Of a DNA stretch of 64,000 bases, positions 51,116 to 59,894 are shown one piece after another. The position numbers and the translations under genes were made by a program. The number at the start of each line of letters is the position of its first letter. Position 1 is the stretch's first letter. Origin of the DNA: Streptomyces sp. NBC_00377 (lineage in GTDB: Bacteria > Actinomycetota > Actinomycetes > Streptomycetales > Streptomycetaceae); contig NZ_CP107958.1 in assembly GCF_036075115.1 (NCBI RefSeq), forward strand, positions 3,286,001-3,350,000, written 5' to 3'. The notes below the pieces were generated by a model. That model worked only from the letters and a program-made list of their open reading frames with translations. It was not told the DNA's origin and ran no database searches.

Positions 51116-51874
51116 CTAGCGGCCCGCCTCCTTCGACACCAGGGCCACCGCCTCCTCCACGTCGTCCGTGACGTGGAAGAGGAGGAGGTCCTTCTCGGCG
51201 GCCTTGCCCTGGGCGATCAGGGTGTTCTTCAGCCAGTCGATCAGACCGCCCCAGTACTCCGTGCCGAAGAGGACGATCGGGAAGCGGGTGACCTTCTGGG
51301 TCTGGACGAGGGTGAGGGCCTCGAAGAGTTCGTCCAGCGTGCCGAGGCCGCCGGGCAGGACCACGAAGCCCTGCGCGTACTTCACGAACATCATCTTCCG
51401 CACGAAGAAGTAACGGAAGTTCAGACCGATGTCGACGTACGGGTTGAGGCCCTGCTCGAAGGGGAGCTCGATACCCAGCCCCACCGAGACACCGCCCGCG
51501 TCGGACGCTCCCTTGTTGGCCGCCTCCATCGCGCCCGGGCCACCGCCCGTGATCACGGCCCACCCGGCGTCGACGAGGGCGCCGCCCAGCCGTACGCCCG
51601 CCTCGTACTCCGGGGAACCCACCTGTGTGCGGGCCGAGCCGAACACGCTGATGGCCGGGGGGAGTTCGGCGAGGGTGCCGAAGCCCTCGATGAACTCCGA
51701 CTGGATGCGCAGGACCCGCCAGGGGTCCGTGTGCACCCAGTCCGAGGGGGCCCGCTCGTCCAGCAGCCGCTGGTCCGTCGTGCTCGCCTGCACCTGATCG
51801 CGCCTTCGGAGGACCGGTCCCAGGCGCTGTTCGTCCGGTGGCTGCTTCTTGCCCTCGGGGTTCCCTGTAGCCAT
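51116..51874 (-). CDS. LOG-family (TIGR00730) nucleotide phosphoribohydrolase-like protein
   Basis: 252 residues. ISVFGSARTQVGSPEYEAG, VITGGGPGAMEAANKGASDA (the GGGxGxM site), VRKMMFVKYAQGFVVLPGGLG and TLDELFEALTLVQT (PGGxGTxxE). Members split nucleotide 5'-monophosphates (cytokinin ribosides in plants, and related nucleotides in bacteria) to base and ribose 5-phosphate. A disordered N-terminal extension of about 45 residues is present. Rv1205-like place in the block. ATG 51874. Confidence 0.92.
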   Translation of the reverse strand: MATGNPEGKKQPPDEQRLGPVLRRRDQVQASTTDQRLLDERAPSDWVHTDPWRVLRIQSEFIEGFGTLAELPPAISVFGSARTQVGSPEYEAGVRLGGALVDAGWAVITGGGPGAMEAANKGASDAGGVSVGLGIELPFEQGLNPYVDIGLNFRYFFVRKMMFVKYAQGFVVLPGGLGTLDELFEALTLVQTQKVTRFPIVLFGTEYWGGLIDWLKNTLIAQGKAAEKDLLLFHVTDDVEEAVALVSKEAGR

Positions 51875-52056
51875 GGTGAGCTCCCTCCGTGATTCGGCCT
51901 CCCCGGCTCCGGCGTGGCCGGGACCCGGGGAAGTTCGTTCTCCACCTCAGCGTAGATCTACGCGGGTTACGGAGGGGGGACGTCGGCGTGTCCGCCGTGC
52001 AGCGCCGAAGGACCGAGCCTCCCCTCGGGCGGCGGGTCGGGCCGTCAGCCGGGCAC

Positions 52057-53136
52057 TCAGGCCGTCAGCCAGGCCCTCAGGCGCTCCTCGCCGGCCAGGA
52101 TCTTGGCCGTCTCCACGCGTTCGTCCCGCTTGTGCGCCAAGTGCGGGTTGCCGGGGCCGTAGTTGACCGCGGGGACGCCCAGTGAGGAGAAGCGACTCAC
52201 GTCCGTCCAGCCGTACTTGGGCATCGGGGTGCCGCCGACCGCCTCGATGAAGGCCGCCGCGGCCGGGTGGGAGAGGCCGGGGAGGGCGGCGGGACTGTGG
52301 TCGTCGACCACGAACTCCGCCACCCCGCAGTCGGCGAAGACCTCGCGGACGTGGGCGACCGCCTCCTCCTCGCTCCGGTCGGGCGCGTAGCGGAAGTTGA
52401 CGGTGACGACGCACTCGTCGGGGATGACGTTGCCGGCCACCCCGCCCGTGATGCCGACCGCGTTGAGGCCCTCCCGGTACTCCAGGCCGTCGATGACCGG
52501 GTAGCGCGGCTCGTAGGCGGCCAGGCGGGCGAGGATCGGGGCCGCCGCGTGGATGGCGTTGGACCCCATCCAGCTGCGCGCCGAGTGGGACCGCTCGCCC
52601 TTCGTCCTCAGCAGGACCCGCAAGGTGCCCTGGCAGCCGCCCTCGACCTGGCCGTCGGACGGCTCGAGCAGGACCGCGAAGTCACCCGCCAGCCACTCCG
52701 GGCGGTGCTCGGCGACGTGCTTGAGACCGTTGAGATCGGCGGCGACCTCCTCGTTGTCGTAGAAGACGAACGTCAGGTCGCGGTTGGGCGCCGGGACCGT
52801 CGCCGCGATGCGCAGCTGGACCGCCACCCCCGACTTCATGTCACAGGTGCCGCAGCCCCACAGGACACCGTCCTCGTCGAGCCGCGACGGGACGTTGCCC
52901 GCGATCGGGACCGTGTCGATGTGGCCGGCGAGGACCACGCGCTCCGCGCGGCCCAGGTTCGTGCGCGCGATCACGTTGTTGCCGTAGCGGTCCACCGTCA
53001 GGTGGGACAGCTCGCGCAGGACGGTCTCGATCGCGTCCGCGAGGGGCTTCTCGGCGCCGCTCTCGGAACGGAAGTCGACGAGCCGCGCGGTGAGCGCGGC
53101 GGCGTCCAGAGTGAGGTCAAGCGGGGTGTCGGCCAT
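52057..53136 (-). CDS. dapE: Succinyl-diaminopimelate desuccinylase
   Basis: 359 residues of the M20 family. Metal ligands: LAGHIDTVP, GTCDMKSG, YDNEEVA (general base Glu), LLEPSDGQ and a late His (LAHKRDE region). It removes succinate from N-succinyl-LL-diaminopimelate in lysine and cell-wall diaminopimelate synthesis. The pathway partner dapC lies about 2.6 kb downstream in the window. ATG 53136. Confidence 0.95.
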   Translation of the reverse strand: MADTPLDLTLDAAALTARLVDFRSESGAEKPLADAIETVLRELSHLTVDRYGNNVIARTNLGRAERVVLAGHIDTVPIAGNVPSRLDEDGVLWGCGTCDMKSGVAVQLRIAATVPAPNRDLTFVFYDNEEVAADLNGLKHVAEHRPEWLAGDFAVLLEPSDGQVEGGCQGTLRVLLRTKGERSHSARSWMGSNAIHAAAPILARLAAYEPRYPVIDGLEYREGLNAVGITGGVAGNVIPDECVVTVNFRYAPDRSEEEAVAHVREVFADCGVAEFVVDDHSPAALPGLSHPAAAAFIEAVGGTPMPKYGWTDVSRFSSLGVPAVNYGPGNPHLAHKRDERVETAKILAGEERLRAWLTA

Positions 53137-53231
53137 GCCGTCGACCCTAACGCGCCGGTCGAGCGCCCCCGCTTTTCCGCGCTGGGCGCAGGGGACTCCT
53201 GCTCCTCCATACTCTCCAGTACCTTGTACCC

Positions 53232-54269
53232 GTGCCAGAGCCGTCCCCCTCTCCCAAGCGCCGCGGCCGCCTCCTCCGGTTCGGGGCGGCCTGCGTGGTC
53301 CTGTCCGCTGTCGCCGGTTATGTCGTGGTGCAGTACGTCTCCGGCGGCACGGGGGATCCGGGGTGCCGGGTCGTCTCCGGCGGCCGGAATGGGGCGACGT
53401 ACGAGTTCACCCCGGAGCAGGCGGTGAACGCGGCCACGATCACCGCCGTCGGCACCGACCGGGCGATGCCCGAGCGGGCCGTGGCCATCGCGCTCGCGAC
53501 CGCCCTCCAGGAGTCGGGGCTGCGCAACCTCACCCACGGCGACCGGGATTCGCTCGGCCTGTTCCAGCAGCGGCCCTCGCAGGGCTGGGGCACCGTGAAG
53601 CAGGTCACGGACCCGGCCTACGCGGCGAACATCTTCTACGAGCACCTCGCCAAGGTCCGGGACTACACCGAACTGCCGCTCACCGTCGCCGCGCAGCGCG
53701 TGCAGCGCAGCGGCTACCCGGAGGCGTACGCCAAGCACGAACCGGACGCCACGGTGCTGGCCGCCGCCCTGACGGGGACGTCGCCGGCCACGCTGACCTG
53801 CAACGGCCGCACGGACACCACGTCGAAGGCCACGGGTCCCGACGCGGTGCGGGCGGCGCTGGTCCGCGACTTCGGGCGGGACGCTCTCCGGCAGGCGGGC
53901 GGCACCGGATCCGCGGCGCGGGGAGCCTCGTCCTCCGCCGCCTCCTCGGGCGGCGCCGGCGCGCGGTCCGGCGCCGGCTCCGGCGCGCCGACGGCCGGAA
54001 GCGGAGGGCGGACCCTGACGCTGCCGGTGACCGAGGACACCACCGCCGGTGGGCGCAGCGCCGGCGAGCGCGGCTGGCAGCTGGCGCACTGGGCGGTGGC
54101 CAACGCCTCGGCGCTGCGTATCGAGCGCGTCTCGTACGCGGGCCGGGAGTGGGTCGCCGGCAACACCGACAGCCGGTGGCGGGCGACCGCTGCGACCACG
54201 GCGGAGGCCGCCGGGTCCACGGGGGCGGGCGGCGGCGCCGACAGCGTACGGATCGTCACCGCGCAGTAG
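53232..54269 (+). CDS. Secreted lysozyme-like protein
   Basis: 345 residues. An N-terminal membrane anchor or signal (LLRFGAACVVLSAVAGYVVV, about 15-35) is followed by a helical domain with IALATALQESGLRNL (putative catalytic Glu94) and DSLGLFQQRPSQGWG, patterns of goose-type/transglycosylase lysozyme folds. A Ser/Gly/Ala-rich region and a C-terminal module (WQLAHWAVANASALRIERVS, then VSYAGREWVA) end it. Probably acts on cell-wall glycan; some databases call relatives heavy-metal transporters without basis that I can see. GTG 53232. Confidence 0.78.
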   Translation: MPEPSPSPKRRGRLLRFGAACVVLSAVAGYVVVQYVSGGTGDPGCRVVSGGRNGATYEFTPEQAVNAATITAVGTDRAMPERAVAIALATALQESGLRNLTHGDRDSLGLFQQRPSQGWGTVKQVTDPAYAANIFYEHLAKVRDYTELPLTVAAQRVQRSGYPEAYAKHEPDATVLAAALTGTSPATLTCNGRTDTTSKATGPDAVRAALVRDFGRDALRQAGGTGSAARGASSSAASSGGAGARSGAGSGAPTAGSGGRTLTLPVTEDTTAGGRSAGERGWQLAHWAVANASALRIERVSYAGREWVAGNTDSRWRATAATTAEAAGSTGAGGGADSVRIVTAQ

Positions 54270-54577
54270 TACGGGTCCTCACTCGGTCGGGTCACGTGCG
54301 GGTCCCCCCGACGGCCGAGTGCTCAGGTTTTCGCGCCGTCACCCCTGTGACCGGCGAGACCCTTGCGAACAAAGGGCTGTGAGGGTTTGACGGACTTTCA
54401 CACCGGGCGGTTTTTGCCCGCTTTTATCCGCAGCCGATAATGCGACGCATTGCCAACTCTTTACGTCGGCCGTGCGCAACCTTCGCGGGCTTCGAGCGGT
54501 AGTCACTGCGTCCGGGCCCGGACAGACAGTCACAGCAGTCAAAGACAGTCCTTGTTCTCTCCCGTCGAAGGAGCATC
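54270..54577 (+). promoter_or_regulatory. Promoter/leader region of the 149-aa secreted protein gene
   Basis: 308 bp. It contains TTTGAC near 54387, the inverted repeat TTATCcgcagccGATAA (54424-54440) and the ribosome site GAAGGAG at 54566-54572. No ORF. The exact promoter is not assigned. Confidence 0.45.
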
Positions 54578-55027
54578 ATGACCCTCCCCCTGACCCGCCG
54601 GATCGCCCGTGCCGCGCTGCTCGTCGCAGCAGGAGCGGCCGCCGGGGTCGGTGCGGCCGGCTCCGCGAGTGCGGCTCCCAGCCTTCCCGCCGCTCCGAAC
54701 CTCGGCGGTCTGACCGCCCTGGACGCGGCGGGCGTCGGCAACACCGTCGAAGGCGCGACGCAGAACGTCACCGGGCTCGCGGGTGAGGCCGGCGGCAAGG
54801 CCGTCGAGCAGGCGGTGCCGGCCGCGGGCAAGACCGGCGGCAAGGCCGTGAAGAAGGCGACGCCGACGGCTCAGAAGACGGCCGGCAAGGCGGCGGGCTC
54901 CGCCGGGAACCTCCTCGGCGACACGGCGTCCACCGCCACGAAGGGCGGACTGCCCACGGACTCGCTCACCAAGGGCGGGCTGCCCGGCGCCGAGACCCTG
55001 CCGGTGAAGGGCCTGCCGCTCGGCTGA
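54578..55027 (+). CDS. Small secreted Ala/Gly/Lys-rich protein
   Basis: 149 residues. A clear signal peptide (RRIARAALLVAAGAAAGVGA, cleavage near GSASAAP) and a low-complexity mature part with repeated GGKAVxxA/xAPTAQKTAGKA-type helical units. No enzyme motif. Possibly a surface or matrix protein; function unknown. ATG 54578 with GAAGGAG. Confidence 0.8.
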   Translation: MTLPLTRRIARAALLVAAGAAAGVGAAGSASAAPSLPAAPNLGGLTALDAAGVGNTVEGATQNVTGLAGEAGGKAVEQAVPAAGKTGGKAVKKATPTAQKTAGKAAGSAGNLLGDTASTATKGGLPTDSLTKGGLPGAETLPVKGLPLG

Positions 55028-55050
55028 CGCCAGCGGCCCACCAGCCGGTG

Positions 55051-55080
55051 ACGGGGTCCAGGGAATTCCCTGGACCCCGT
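55051..55080 (+). terminator. 30-bp palindromic terminator
   Basis: ACGGGGTCCAGGGAA and its complement abut with no central gap, 24 bp past the stop. With a 4-nt AATT turn the working stem is 13 bp. Confidence 0.85.
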
Positions 55081-55283
55081 CTCGCTGTGCGCGGTGCTGT
55101 GCGCCGGCCGGCGCGGCGGTCGCCCCGGTCGCCGCCGCGCGGCCTGCGTGAGGCCCCTGGGCCCCACCACGGAGATCGCCCAGGCCGGCGCCGCTGCCGG
55201 CCCTCTCCGGACCCGTAGGCCGCCGAGCCGACAGGGCCGCTGCCGCGGCACCCGCCGGGCACCGTCAGCGGCGCGCGGACCCT

Positions 55284-55700
55284 CGGCACGGCGGGCGCCG
55301 TCACCCCCGGTGACCGGCGTCGCCCGGTCGGCAGCATCGGCCGGGTCGGCAGCATCGGCCGGGTTGGCAGCATTGGCCGGGTTGGCAGCATCGGCCGGGT
55401 TGGCAGCATGGGCCGGGTCGGCGGCGTCGGCACGGCGGGCGCCGTCACCCCGGTGACCGGCGTCGCCCGGGTCGGCAGCATCGGCCGGGCCGGCCCGGCC
55501 GGCAGCGTCGGCACGGCGGGCGCCGTCAGCCGATGACCGGCGTCGGCCGGATCGGCAGCGTCAGCCCGGTCGGCAGCGGCGACCAGGTCGGCAGCATCGG
55601 CCAGACCGGCGACATCAGCCCGGTCGGCCGGGTTGGCAGCATCGGCCCGGCCGGCGGGGTCGGCCGGGCCGGCCCGGCAGCGTCGGCCCGGTCGGGGCCC
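55284..55700. repeat. Nested tandem repeats in a 691-bp gene-free region (55028-55718)
   Basis: Five 18-bp units (gtcggcagcatcggccgg type) run 55327-55416. Larger imperfect units that begin cggcacggcgggcgccgtca start at 55284, 55428 and 55509. Degenerate gtcggcagc steps go on to about 55700. The plus strand would read VGSIGR hexads and the minus strand TRPMLP hexads; neither has a start or homology, so I treat it as non-coding. Confidence 0.9.
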
Positions 55701-55718
55701 GCGGCCGACTGCGGTCGG

Positions 55719-56816
55719 CTAACGGGCGAGTCTTGCGACCGCCGCTGCGATCCGCTCGTCGGTCGCCGTCAGGGCCACGCGGACGAAGGTGTCGCCCGCC
55801 TCGCCGTAGAAGTCGCCCGGGGCCACCAGGATGCCTCGGTCCGCCAGGTGGGCGACCGTGGTCCAGCAGGACTCGTCCCGGGTGGCCCACAGGTACAGGC
55901 TGGCCTCGCTGTGTTCGATGCGGAAGCCGTGGGACAGCAGCGCCTCGCGCAGCGCCGTGCGGCGGGCAGCGTAGCGTTCGCGCTGCTCACGGACGTGGAC
56001 GTCGTCACCCAGGGCCGCGACCGCCGCCGCCTGCGTGGTCGCCGACGTCATCATGCCGCCGTGCTTGCGGATCTCCAGCAGCGGCGCCAGGACGGCCGGG
56101 TCGCCGGCCAGGAAGGCCGCCCGGTAGCCCGCCAGGTTCGACCGCTTCGACAGGGAGTGGACCGAGACGATGCCCTCGTAGGAGCCGCCGTTGACGTCCG
56201 GATGCAGGACCGAGACCGGATCGGCCTCCCAGCCGAGCTCCAGATAGCACTCGTCCGAGAACAGCAGGACGCCGTGCTCGCGGGCCCAGGCCACGATCCG
56301 GGTCAGCTCGTCCTTGGAGAGCACCCGGCCCGTGGGGTTGGACGGCGAGTTGAGCCAGAGGAGCTTCAGCCCCTCGGGGTCCAGGTCCGTCGGGTCGTCG
56401 TAGACCTCGTACGAGGCGCGGGCCAGACGGGCGCCGACCTCGTAGGTCGGATAGGCCAGGCGCGGGTGGGCGACCCGGTCGCCGGGGCCGAGGCCCAGCT
56501 GCGTGGGGAGCCAGGCGACCAGTTCCTTGGAGCCGACGATCGGCAGTACGTGCCGGTGGGTCACGCCACGGGCGCCGAGCCGCCGCTCCACCCAGCCGGT
56601 GATCGCGTCGCGCAGCTCGGGCGTGCCCCAGACCGTCGGGTAGCCGGGCGAGTCGGCCGCGTCGATCAGGGCCTTCTGGATCAGCTCGGGGACCGGGTCC
56701 ACCGGGGTGCCGACGGACAGGTCGACGATGCCGTCCGGGTGGGCGGAGGCCGTCGCCTTGTACGGCGCCAGCTTGTCCCAGGGGAAGGTGGGGAGACGGT
56801 CGGAGACTGCGGACAC
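55719..56816 (-). CDS. dapC: Succinyldiaminopimelate transaminase
   Basis: 365 residues, fold-type I PLP aminotransferase. IVDLSVGTPVDPVPELIQKA, HVLPIVGSKELVAWLP, LWLNSPSNPTGRVLSKDEL (conserved Asn and Pro), LFSDECYLELGW (PLP Asp/Tyr) and VSVHSLSKRSNLAGYR with the Schiff-base lysine. It makes N-succinyl-LL-diaminopimelate in lysine/DAP synthesis, the step before DapE. GTG 56816. It follows fdxA by 119 bp, the same pairing as fdxC-dapC in mycobacteria. Confidence 0.93.
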   Translation of the reverse strand: MSAVSDRLPTFPWDKLAPYKATASAHPDGIVDLSVGTPVDPVPELIQKALIDAADSPGYPTVWGTPELRDAITGWVERRLGARGVTHRHVLPIVGSKELVAWLPTQLGLGPGDRVAHPRLAYPTYEVGARLARASYEVYDDPTDLDPEGLKLLWLNSPSNPTGRVLSKDELTRIVAWAREHGVLLFSDECYLELGWEADPVSVLHPDVNGGSYEGIVSVHSLSKRSNLAGYRAAFLAGDPAVLAPLLEIRKHGGMMTSATTQAAAVAALGDDVHVREQRERYAARRTALREALLSHGFRIEHSEASLYLWATRDESCWTTVAHLADRGILVAPGDFYGEAGDTFVRVALTATDERIAAAVARLAR

Positions 56817-56935
56817 GGCTTCTGGCTCACTTTCTGTACGGCAGCGGCCCCCAGCGGCGAAACGCCTCGGCCCCGCACGGCGATCTGAGGCGATCAGGCC
56901 GTACGGGACCGAGGAAGCGCGATCGCGGGCCGCGC

Positions 56936-57256
56936 TTACTGGTTCTGCGGCGGCAGCGCGGCGATGAAGGGGTGGTCGCGCTCGATCAGACCGAGCTTGC
57001 TTGCTCCGCCGGGCGAGCCGAGCTCGTCGAAGAACTCGACGTTCGCCTTGTAGTAGTCCTTCCACTCCTCCGGAGTGTCGTCCTCGTAGAAGATCGCCTC
57101 GACCGGGCAGACCGGCTCACAGGCACCACAGTCGACGCATTCGTCCGGGTGGATGTACAAGGACCGCTGGCCCTCGTAGATGCAGTCGACCGGGCACTCT
57201 TCGATGCACGCCTTGTCCTTGACGTCGACACAAGGCTGCGCGATGACGTAGGTCAC
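56936..57256 (-). CDS. fdxA: 7Fe ferredoxin (FdxA/FdxC type)
   Basis: 106 residues. Cysteine pattern YVIAQPCVDVKDKACIEECP then VDCIYEG and HPDECVDCGACEPVCPVEAI gives one [3Fe-4S] and one [4Fe-4S] cluster. Electron carrier of unassigned partner, usually essential in actinobacteria. GTG 57256 with AGGAGGA, upstream of dapC on the same strand. Confidence 0.95.
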   Translation of the reverse strand: MTYVIAQPCVDVKDKACIEECPVDCIYEGQRSLYIHPDECVDCGACEPVCPVEAIFYEDDTPEEWKDYYKANVEFFDELGSPGGASKLGLIERDHPFIAALPPQNQ

Positions 57257-57396
57257 GCTGTCGTTCCTCCTCGATAGGGCGCTGGCGGGCCTCTTCAGGC
57301 TCCGCCGCCTGGCGCGCGGGAGCGCGGCGTCGTCGATGCCCACCTCTAGTATCTCCGTTCCTGGGCATGATCCGAACAGGAGGGGTGAACTGACCT

Positions 57397-58740
57397 GTGG
57401 AAATCTCGGCCGCCGGACGCCTCGAGGTCCGCATCACCGCTGCTGACGTGGGCAAACGCGTCTCCGTGCGATGCTTGACCGAGGGTGGTGTCCCCGGGGG
57501 GAAATTCACCGACACGGTCGGTGTTCTCACATCATGGGACGACGATGTGCTGGTGATCACACGGAAGGGCGGGGAGAGCGTCCGCGTTGACGCATCCTCG
57601 CTGGTCGCCGGGAAGGTGGTCCCGCCCGCCCCCGCCCGCCGCCGGGGCCCGGCCGCCGGTTACGAGGAGCTGGCCCAGGTCGCCTCGCGGGCCTGGCGTC
57701 CGCTGGAGAGCGCGCGACTGGGCGGGTGGGAGCTGCGGGCATCGGCCGGGTTCACACGGCGGGCCAACTCGGTGCTGCCGCTCGGCGCGCCGGGCGTCCC
57801 GCTCGACGCGGCCCTGGACTTCGTACGGCAGTGGTACGGCGCGCGGGGGCTGCCCGCCTATGTGCAGACCGCGACGGGGGCCGAGGGCACCCAGGAACTG
57901 CTCTGCGCGGAGCTGGAGGTACGCGGTTGGGAGCGTGAGGTGACCGCCGAGCTGTGGGTCGGGGCGCTTGCGCCGCTGGCCGACCGGGCGGAGGCCGAGG
58001 AGGTGGTCCTTGCCCGGGAGGCCGACGAGGCGTGGCTGGCCCGGTATCAGCGCAAGGGGGTGAGCGAGGTCGCCCTCAAGGTGCTGGGAGGGGGGTCTCC
58101 CCGCTCGGGCGAGGCCGAGAGCGGGGGCGGGCCGTCGGTGTGGTTCGCGTCCGTGCCCGGGGGCTCCGGCGGCGCTCCCGCCGCCATCGGACGGTGTGTC
58201 GTGGACGGGCGGTGGGCCGGCTTCGCGGCGGTCGAGGTCGATCCGGCGCGGCGACGGCAGGGGCTGGCCGGCCTCGTGATGGCCGCGCTGGCCCGGCGGG
58301 CGCTGGCGGAGGGCGCTTCGGCGGCCTGGCTACAGGTCGAGGAGGACAACGCGGCTGCCCGGGCGCTGTACACGGGTCTGGGCTTCACAGCCCATCACGC
58401 GTACCACCACTACCGCGAGCCCGCGCCTGGGTCCCCGCCACGATCCACATCGGGATCCGCGTCGCGTTCTTCGCCGGAAACCGCGCCGGAGGCCGCCGCG
58501 CCTACCTCGCCCGGGGCCACGGCCGGGCCCGTGTCGGAACCTTCGCCGGAGGCGCCCGCGCCTCCCTCGCCCGGGGCTTCGCCGGTGTCCGCGTCGGAGC
58601 CTTCGCCCGAGGTCTCGTCGGAGGCAGGGTCGGAGCGTTCGCCGGGAGACTCCCGGGCGGATTCGACCCAGGCTTCGTCGGAGCCCTCGTCCGGTCCCTC
58701 ACGGGAATCGTCGGCGGGTACCTCCACGGAGGTTGCGTGA
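57397..58740 (+). CDS. GNAT-family N-acetyltransferase with SH3-like N-domain and disordered C-tail
   Basis: 447 residues. N-terminal beta barrel (VEISAAGRLEVRITAADVGK, RVSVRCLTEGG) then a GNAT core with EVDPARRRQGLAGLVMAALA (acetyl-CoA loop R-R-x-G-L-A) and LQVEEDNAAARALYTGLGF. The last about 100 residues are Ser/Pro/Glu/Ala repeats (SSPETAPEAAAPTSPGATAG). The acceptor is unknown; the single GNAT domain differs from MshD-like double forms. GTG 57397 with AGGAGGGG. Stop overlaps the next start by 4 bp (GTGA). Confidence 0.85.
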   Translation: MEISAAGRLEVRITAADVGKRVSVRCLTEGGVPGGKFTDTVGVLTSWDDDVLVITRKGGESVRVDASSLVAGKVVPPAPARRRGPAAGYEELAQVASRAWRPLESARLGGWELRASAGFTRRANSVLPLGAPGVPLDAALDFVRQWYGARGLPAYVQTATGAEGTQELLCAELEVRGWEREVTAELWVGALAPLADRAEAEEVVLAREADEAWLARYQRKGVSEVALKVLGGGSPRSGEAESGGGPSVWFASVPGGSGGAPAAIGRCVVDGRWAGFAAVEVDPARRRQGLAGLVMAALARRALAEGASAAWLQVEEDNAAARALYTGLGFTAHHAYHHYREPAPGSPPRSTSGSASRSSPETAPEAAAPTSPGATAGPVSEPSPEAPAPPSPGASPVSASEPSPEVSSEAGSERSPGDSRADSTQASSEPSSGPSRESSAGTSTEVA

Positions 58741-59579
58741 GCGGGTTCGACGCCGGGGAGGTGCGGCTGCGGTTCGCCGAGGAGGCCCGGGCCGAGCGGC
58801 CCGATCTGGCGCTGCTGTGCCTGCTGATCGGCGCCGAGCCGGACCCGGAGCTGGACGAGGCCGCACTGGACGCCGCCCAGATCGAGCTGGACCGGCTGGC
58901 GGGACAGGTGCCGTACCGGCCCGGCGGGCCGCGGGCGTGGGCGGAGGCGTTGCGGGAGCTGCTCGGCGAACGACACGGGTTCCGCGGGTCGGCCGCGGAC
59001 TACGAACGGCTGGAGTCGTCGCTGCTGCACCGGGTGCTGGTACGTCGGCGGGGCCTGCCGATCCTGCTGTCCGTGGTGTGGGTGGAGGTGGCGCGGCGGG
59101 CCGGGGCGCCGGTGTACGGGGTCGCCCTGCCCGGGCACTTCGTGGTGGGCTTCGGACCGCCCGCGGATCTCGAGCGGCAGGTGCTCGTCGATCCCTTCGA
59201 CGGCGGCCGGATCCTGTCCGGCGATGACGCGGAGTCGCTGGTCACCGGCGCCACGGGAGCACGGCTCGAGCCGTCGATGCTGACCCCGGCGGAGCCGTTG
59301 GACGTGGTGATGCGGATCCTCAACAACATCCGCTCGTGGGCCGCGGCCCGGCCGGAGCGGTCGGATGTGGCCCTGTGGGCCGTGGAGTTGGGGTTGGCCG
59401 TGCCCTCGCATCCGGCCCGGTTGCGGTACGAGAAGGGGCAGTTGCTGGTGCGGCGCGGCGACTTCGTCGGCGGGGCGGCCGAGCTGGAGGAGTACGCGGG
59501 GCTGGTGGAGATCGTGGACGAGGCAGTCGCCGAGCGGGTGCGCAAGGAGGCGTTCGCCGCGCGGGCCATGCTGAACTGA
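58737..59579 (+). CDS. SirB1/transglutaminase-like protein with TPR-like C-terminus
   Basis: 280 residues. The core GLPILLSVVWVEVARRAGAP, VYGVALPGHFVVGFG, VLVDPFDGGRILSGDDAESL is typical of SirB1/transglutaminase-like DUF families, followed by TPR-type helices (ALWAVELGLAVPSHPARLRY, EKGQLLVRRGDFVGGAAELE). GTG 58737 overlaps the upstream stop by 4 bp, so it is coupled to the GNAT gene. Function in bacteria unsettled. Confidence 0.85.
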   Translation: MSGFDAGEVRLRFAEEARAERPDLALLCLLIGAEPDPELDEAALDAAQIELDRLAGQVPYRPGGPRAWAEALRELLGERHGFRGSAADYERLESSLLHRVLVRRRGLPILLSVVWVEVARRAGAPVYGVALPGHFVVGFGPPADLERQVLVDPFDGGRILSGDDAESLVTGATGARLEPSMLTPAEPLDVVMRILNNIRSWAAARPERSDVALWAVELGLAVPSHPARLRYEKGQLLVRRGDFVGGAAELEEYAGLVEIVDEAVAERVRKEAFAARAMLN

Positions 59580-59894
59580 CCTGAGGAGAAGGGCCGTCGC
59601 CGTCCGGGCACGGTCCCCCCGCCCGCCTGCTGCTGTCGGCGTCGACGCCCGGCGGGACCGCCGGCGACGCCGACATCTGCACTTGGCACTGGCGCTGGCG
59701 CTGGCGCTGGCGAAGCGTGACCGGCCTGGCTGTCGGCGGTCCATCTGTCGGCGGCGGAACCGGCGGCGGCAGAACCGGCGGCGGACTGCCTGCCCCTCAC
59801 GTGTGAGTGCGGCGCCGAACTCGTCCGCGTGGTGCGTGCGCAGGACGCTGTGGACGCCGTCACCGGCGACGACCGGCCCTTCACAGCCCGCCCC
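59580..59894. other. Intergenic region between convergent genes
   Basis: 315 bp. It has a short tract of 6-bp tggcgc repeats near 59690-59710 and a cggcggcag-type repeat near 59745-59785. No ORF or clear terminator. Confidence 0.5.

Noticed and set aside
55327..55416. CRISPR-like array from five 18-bp units
   Set aside because: Units are contiguous without spacers, differ in sequence and no cas genes are present.
54966..55514. Minus-strand ORF of repeated TRPMLP units
   Set aside because: Repeat-derived, without ribosome site or homology, and overlaps the end of a supported secreted-protein gene.
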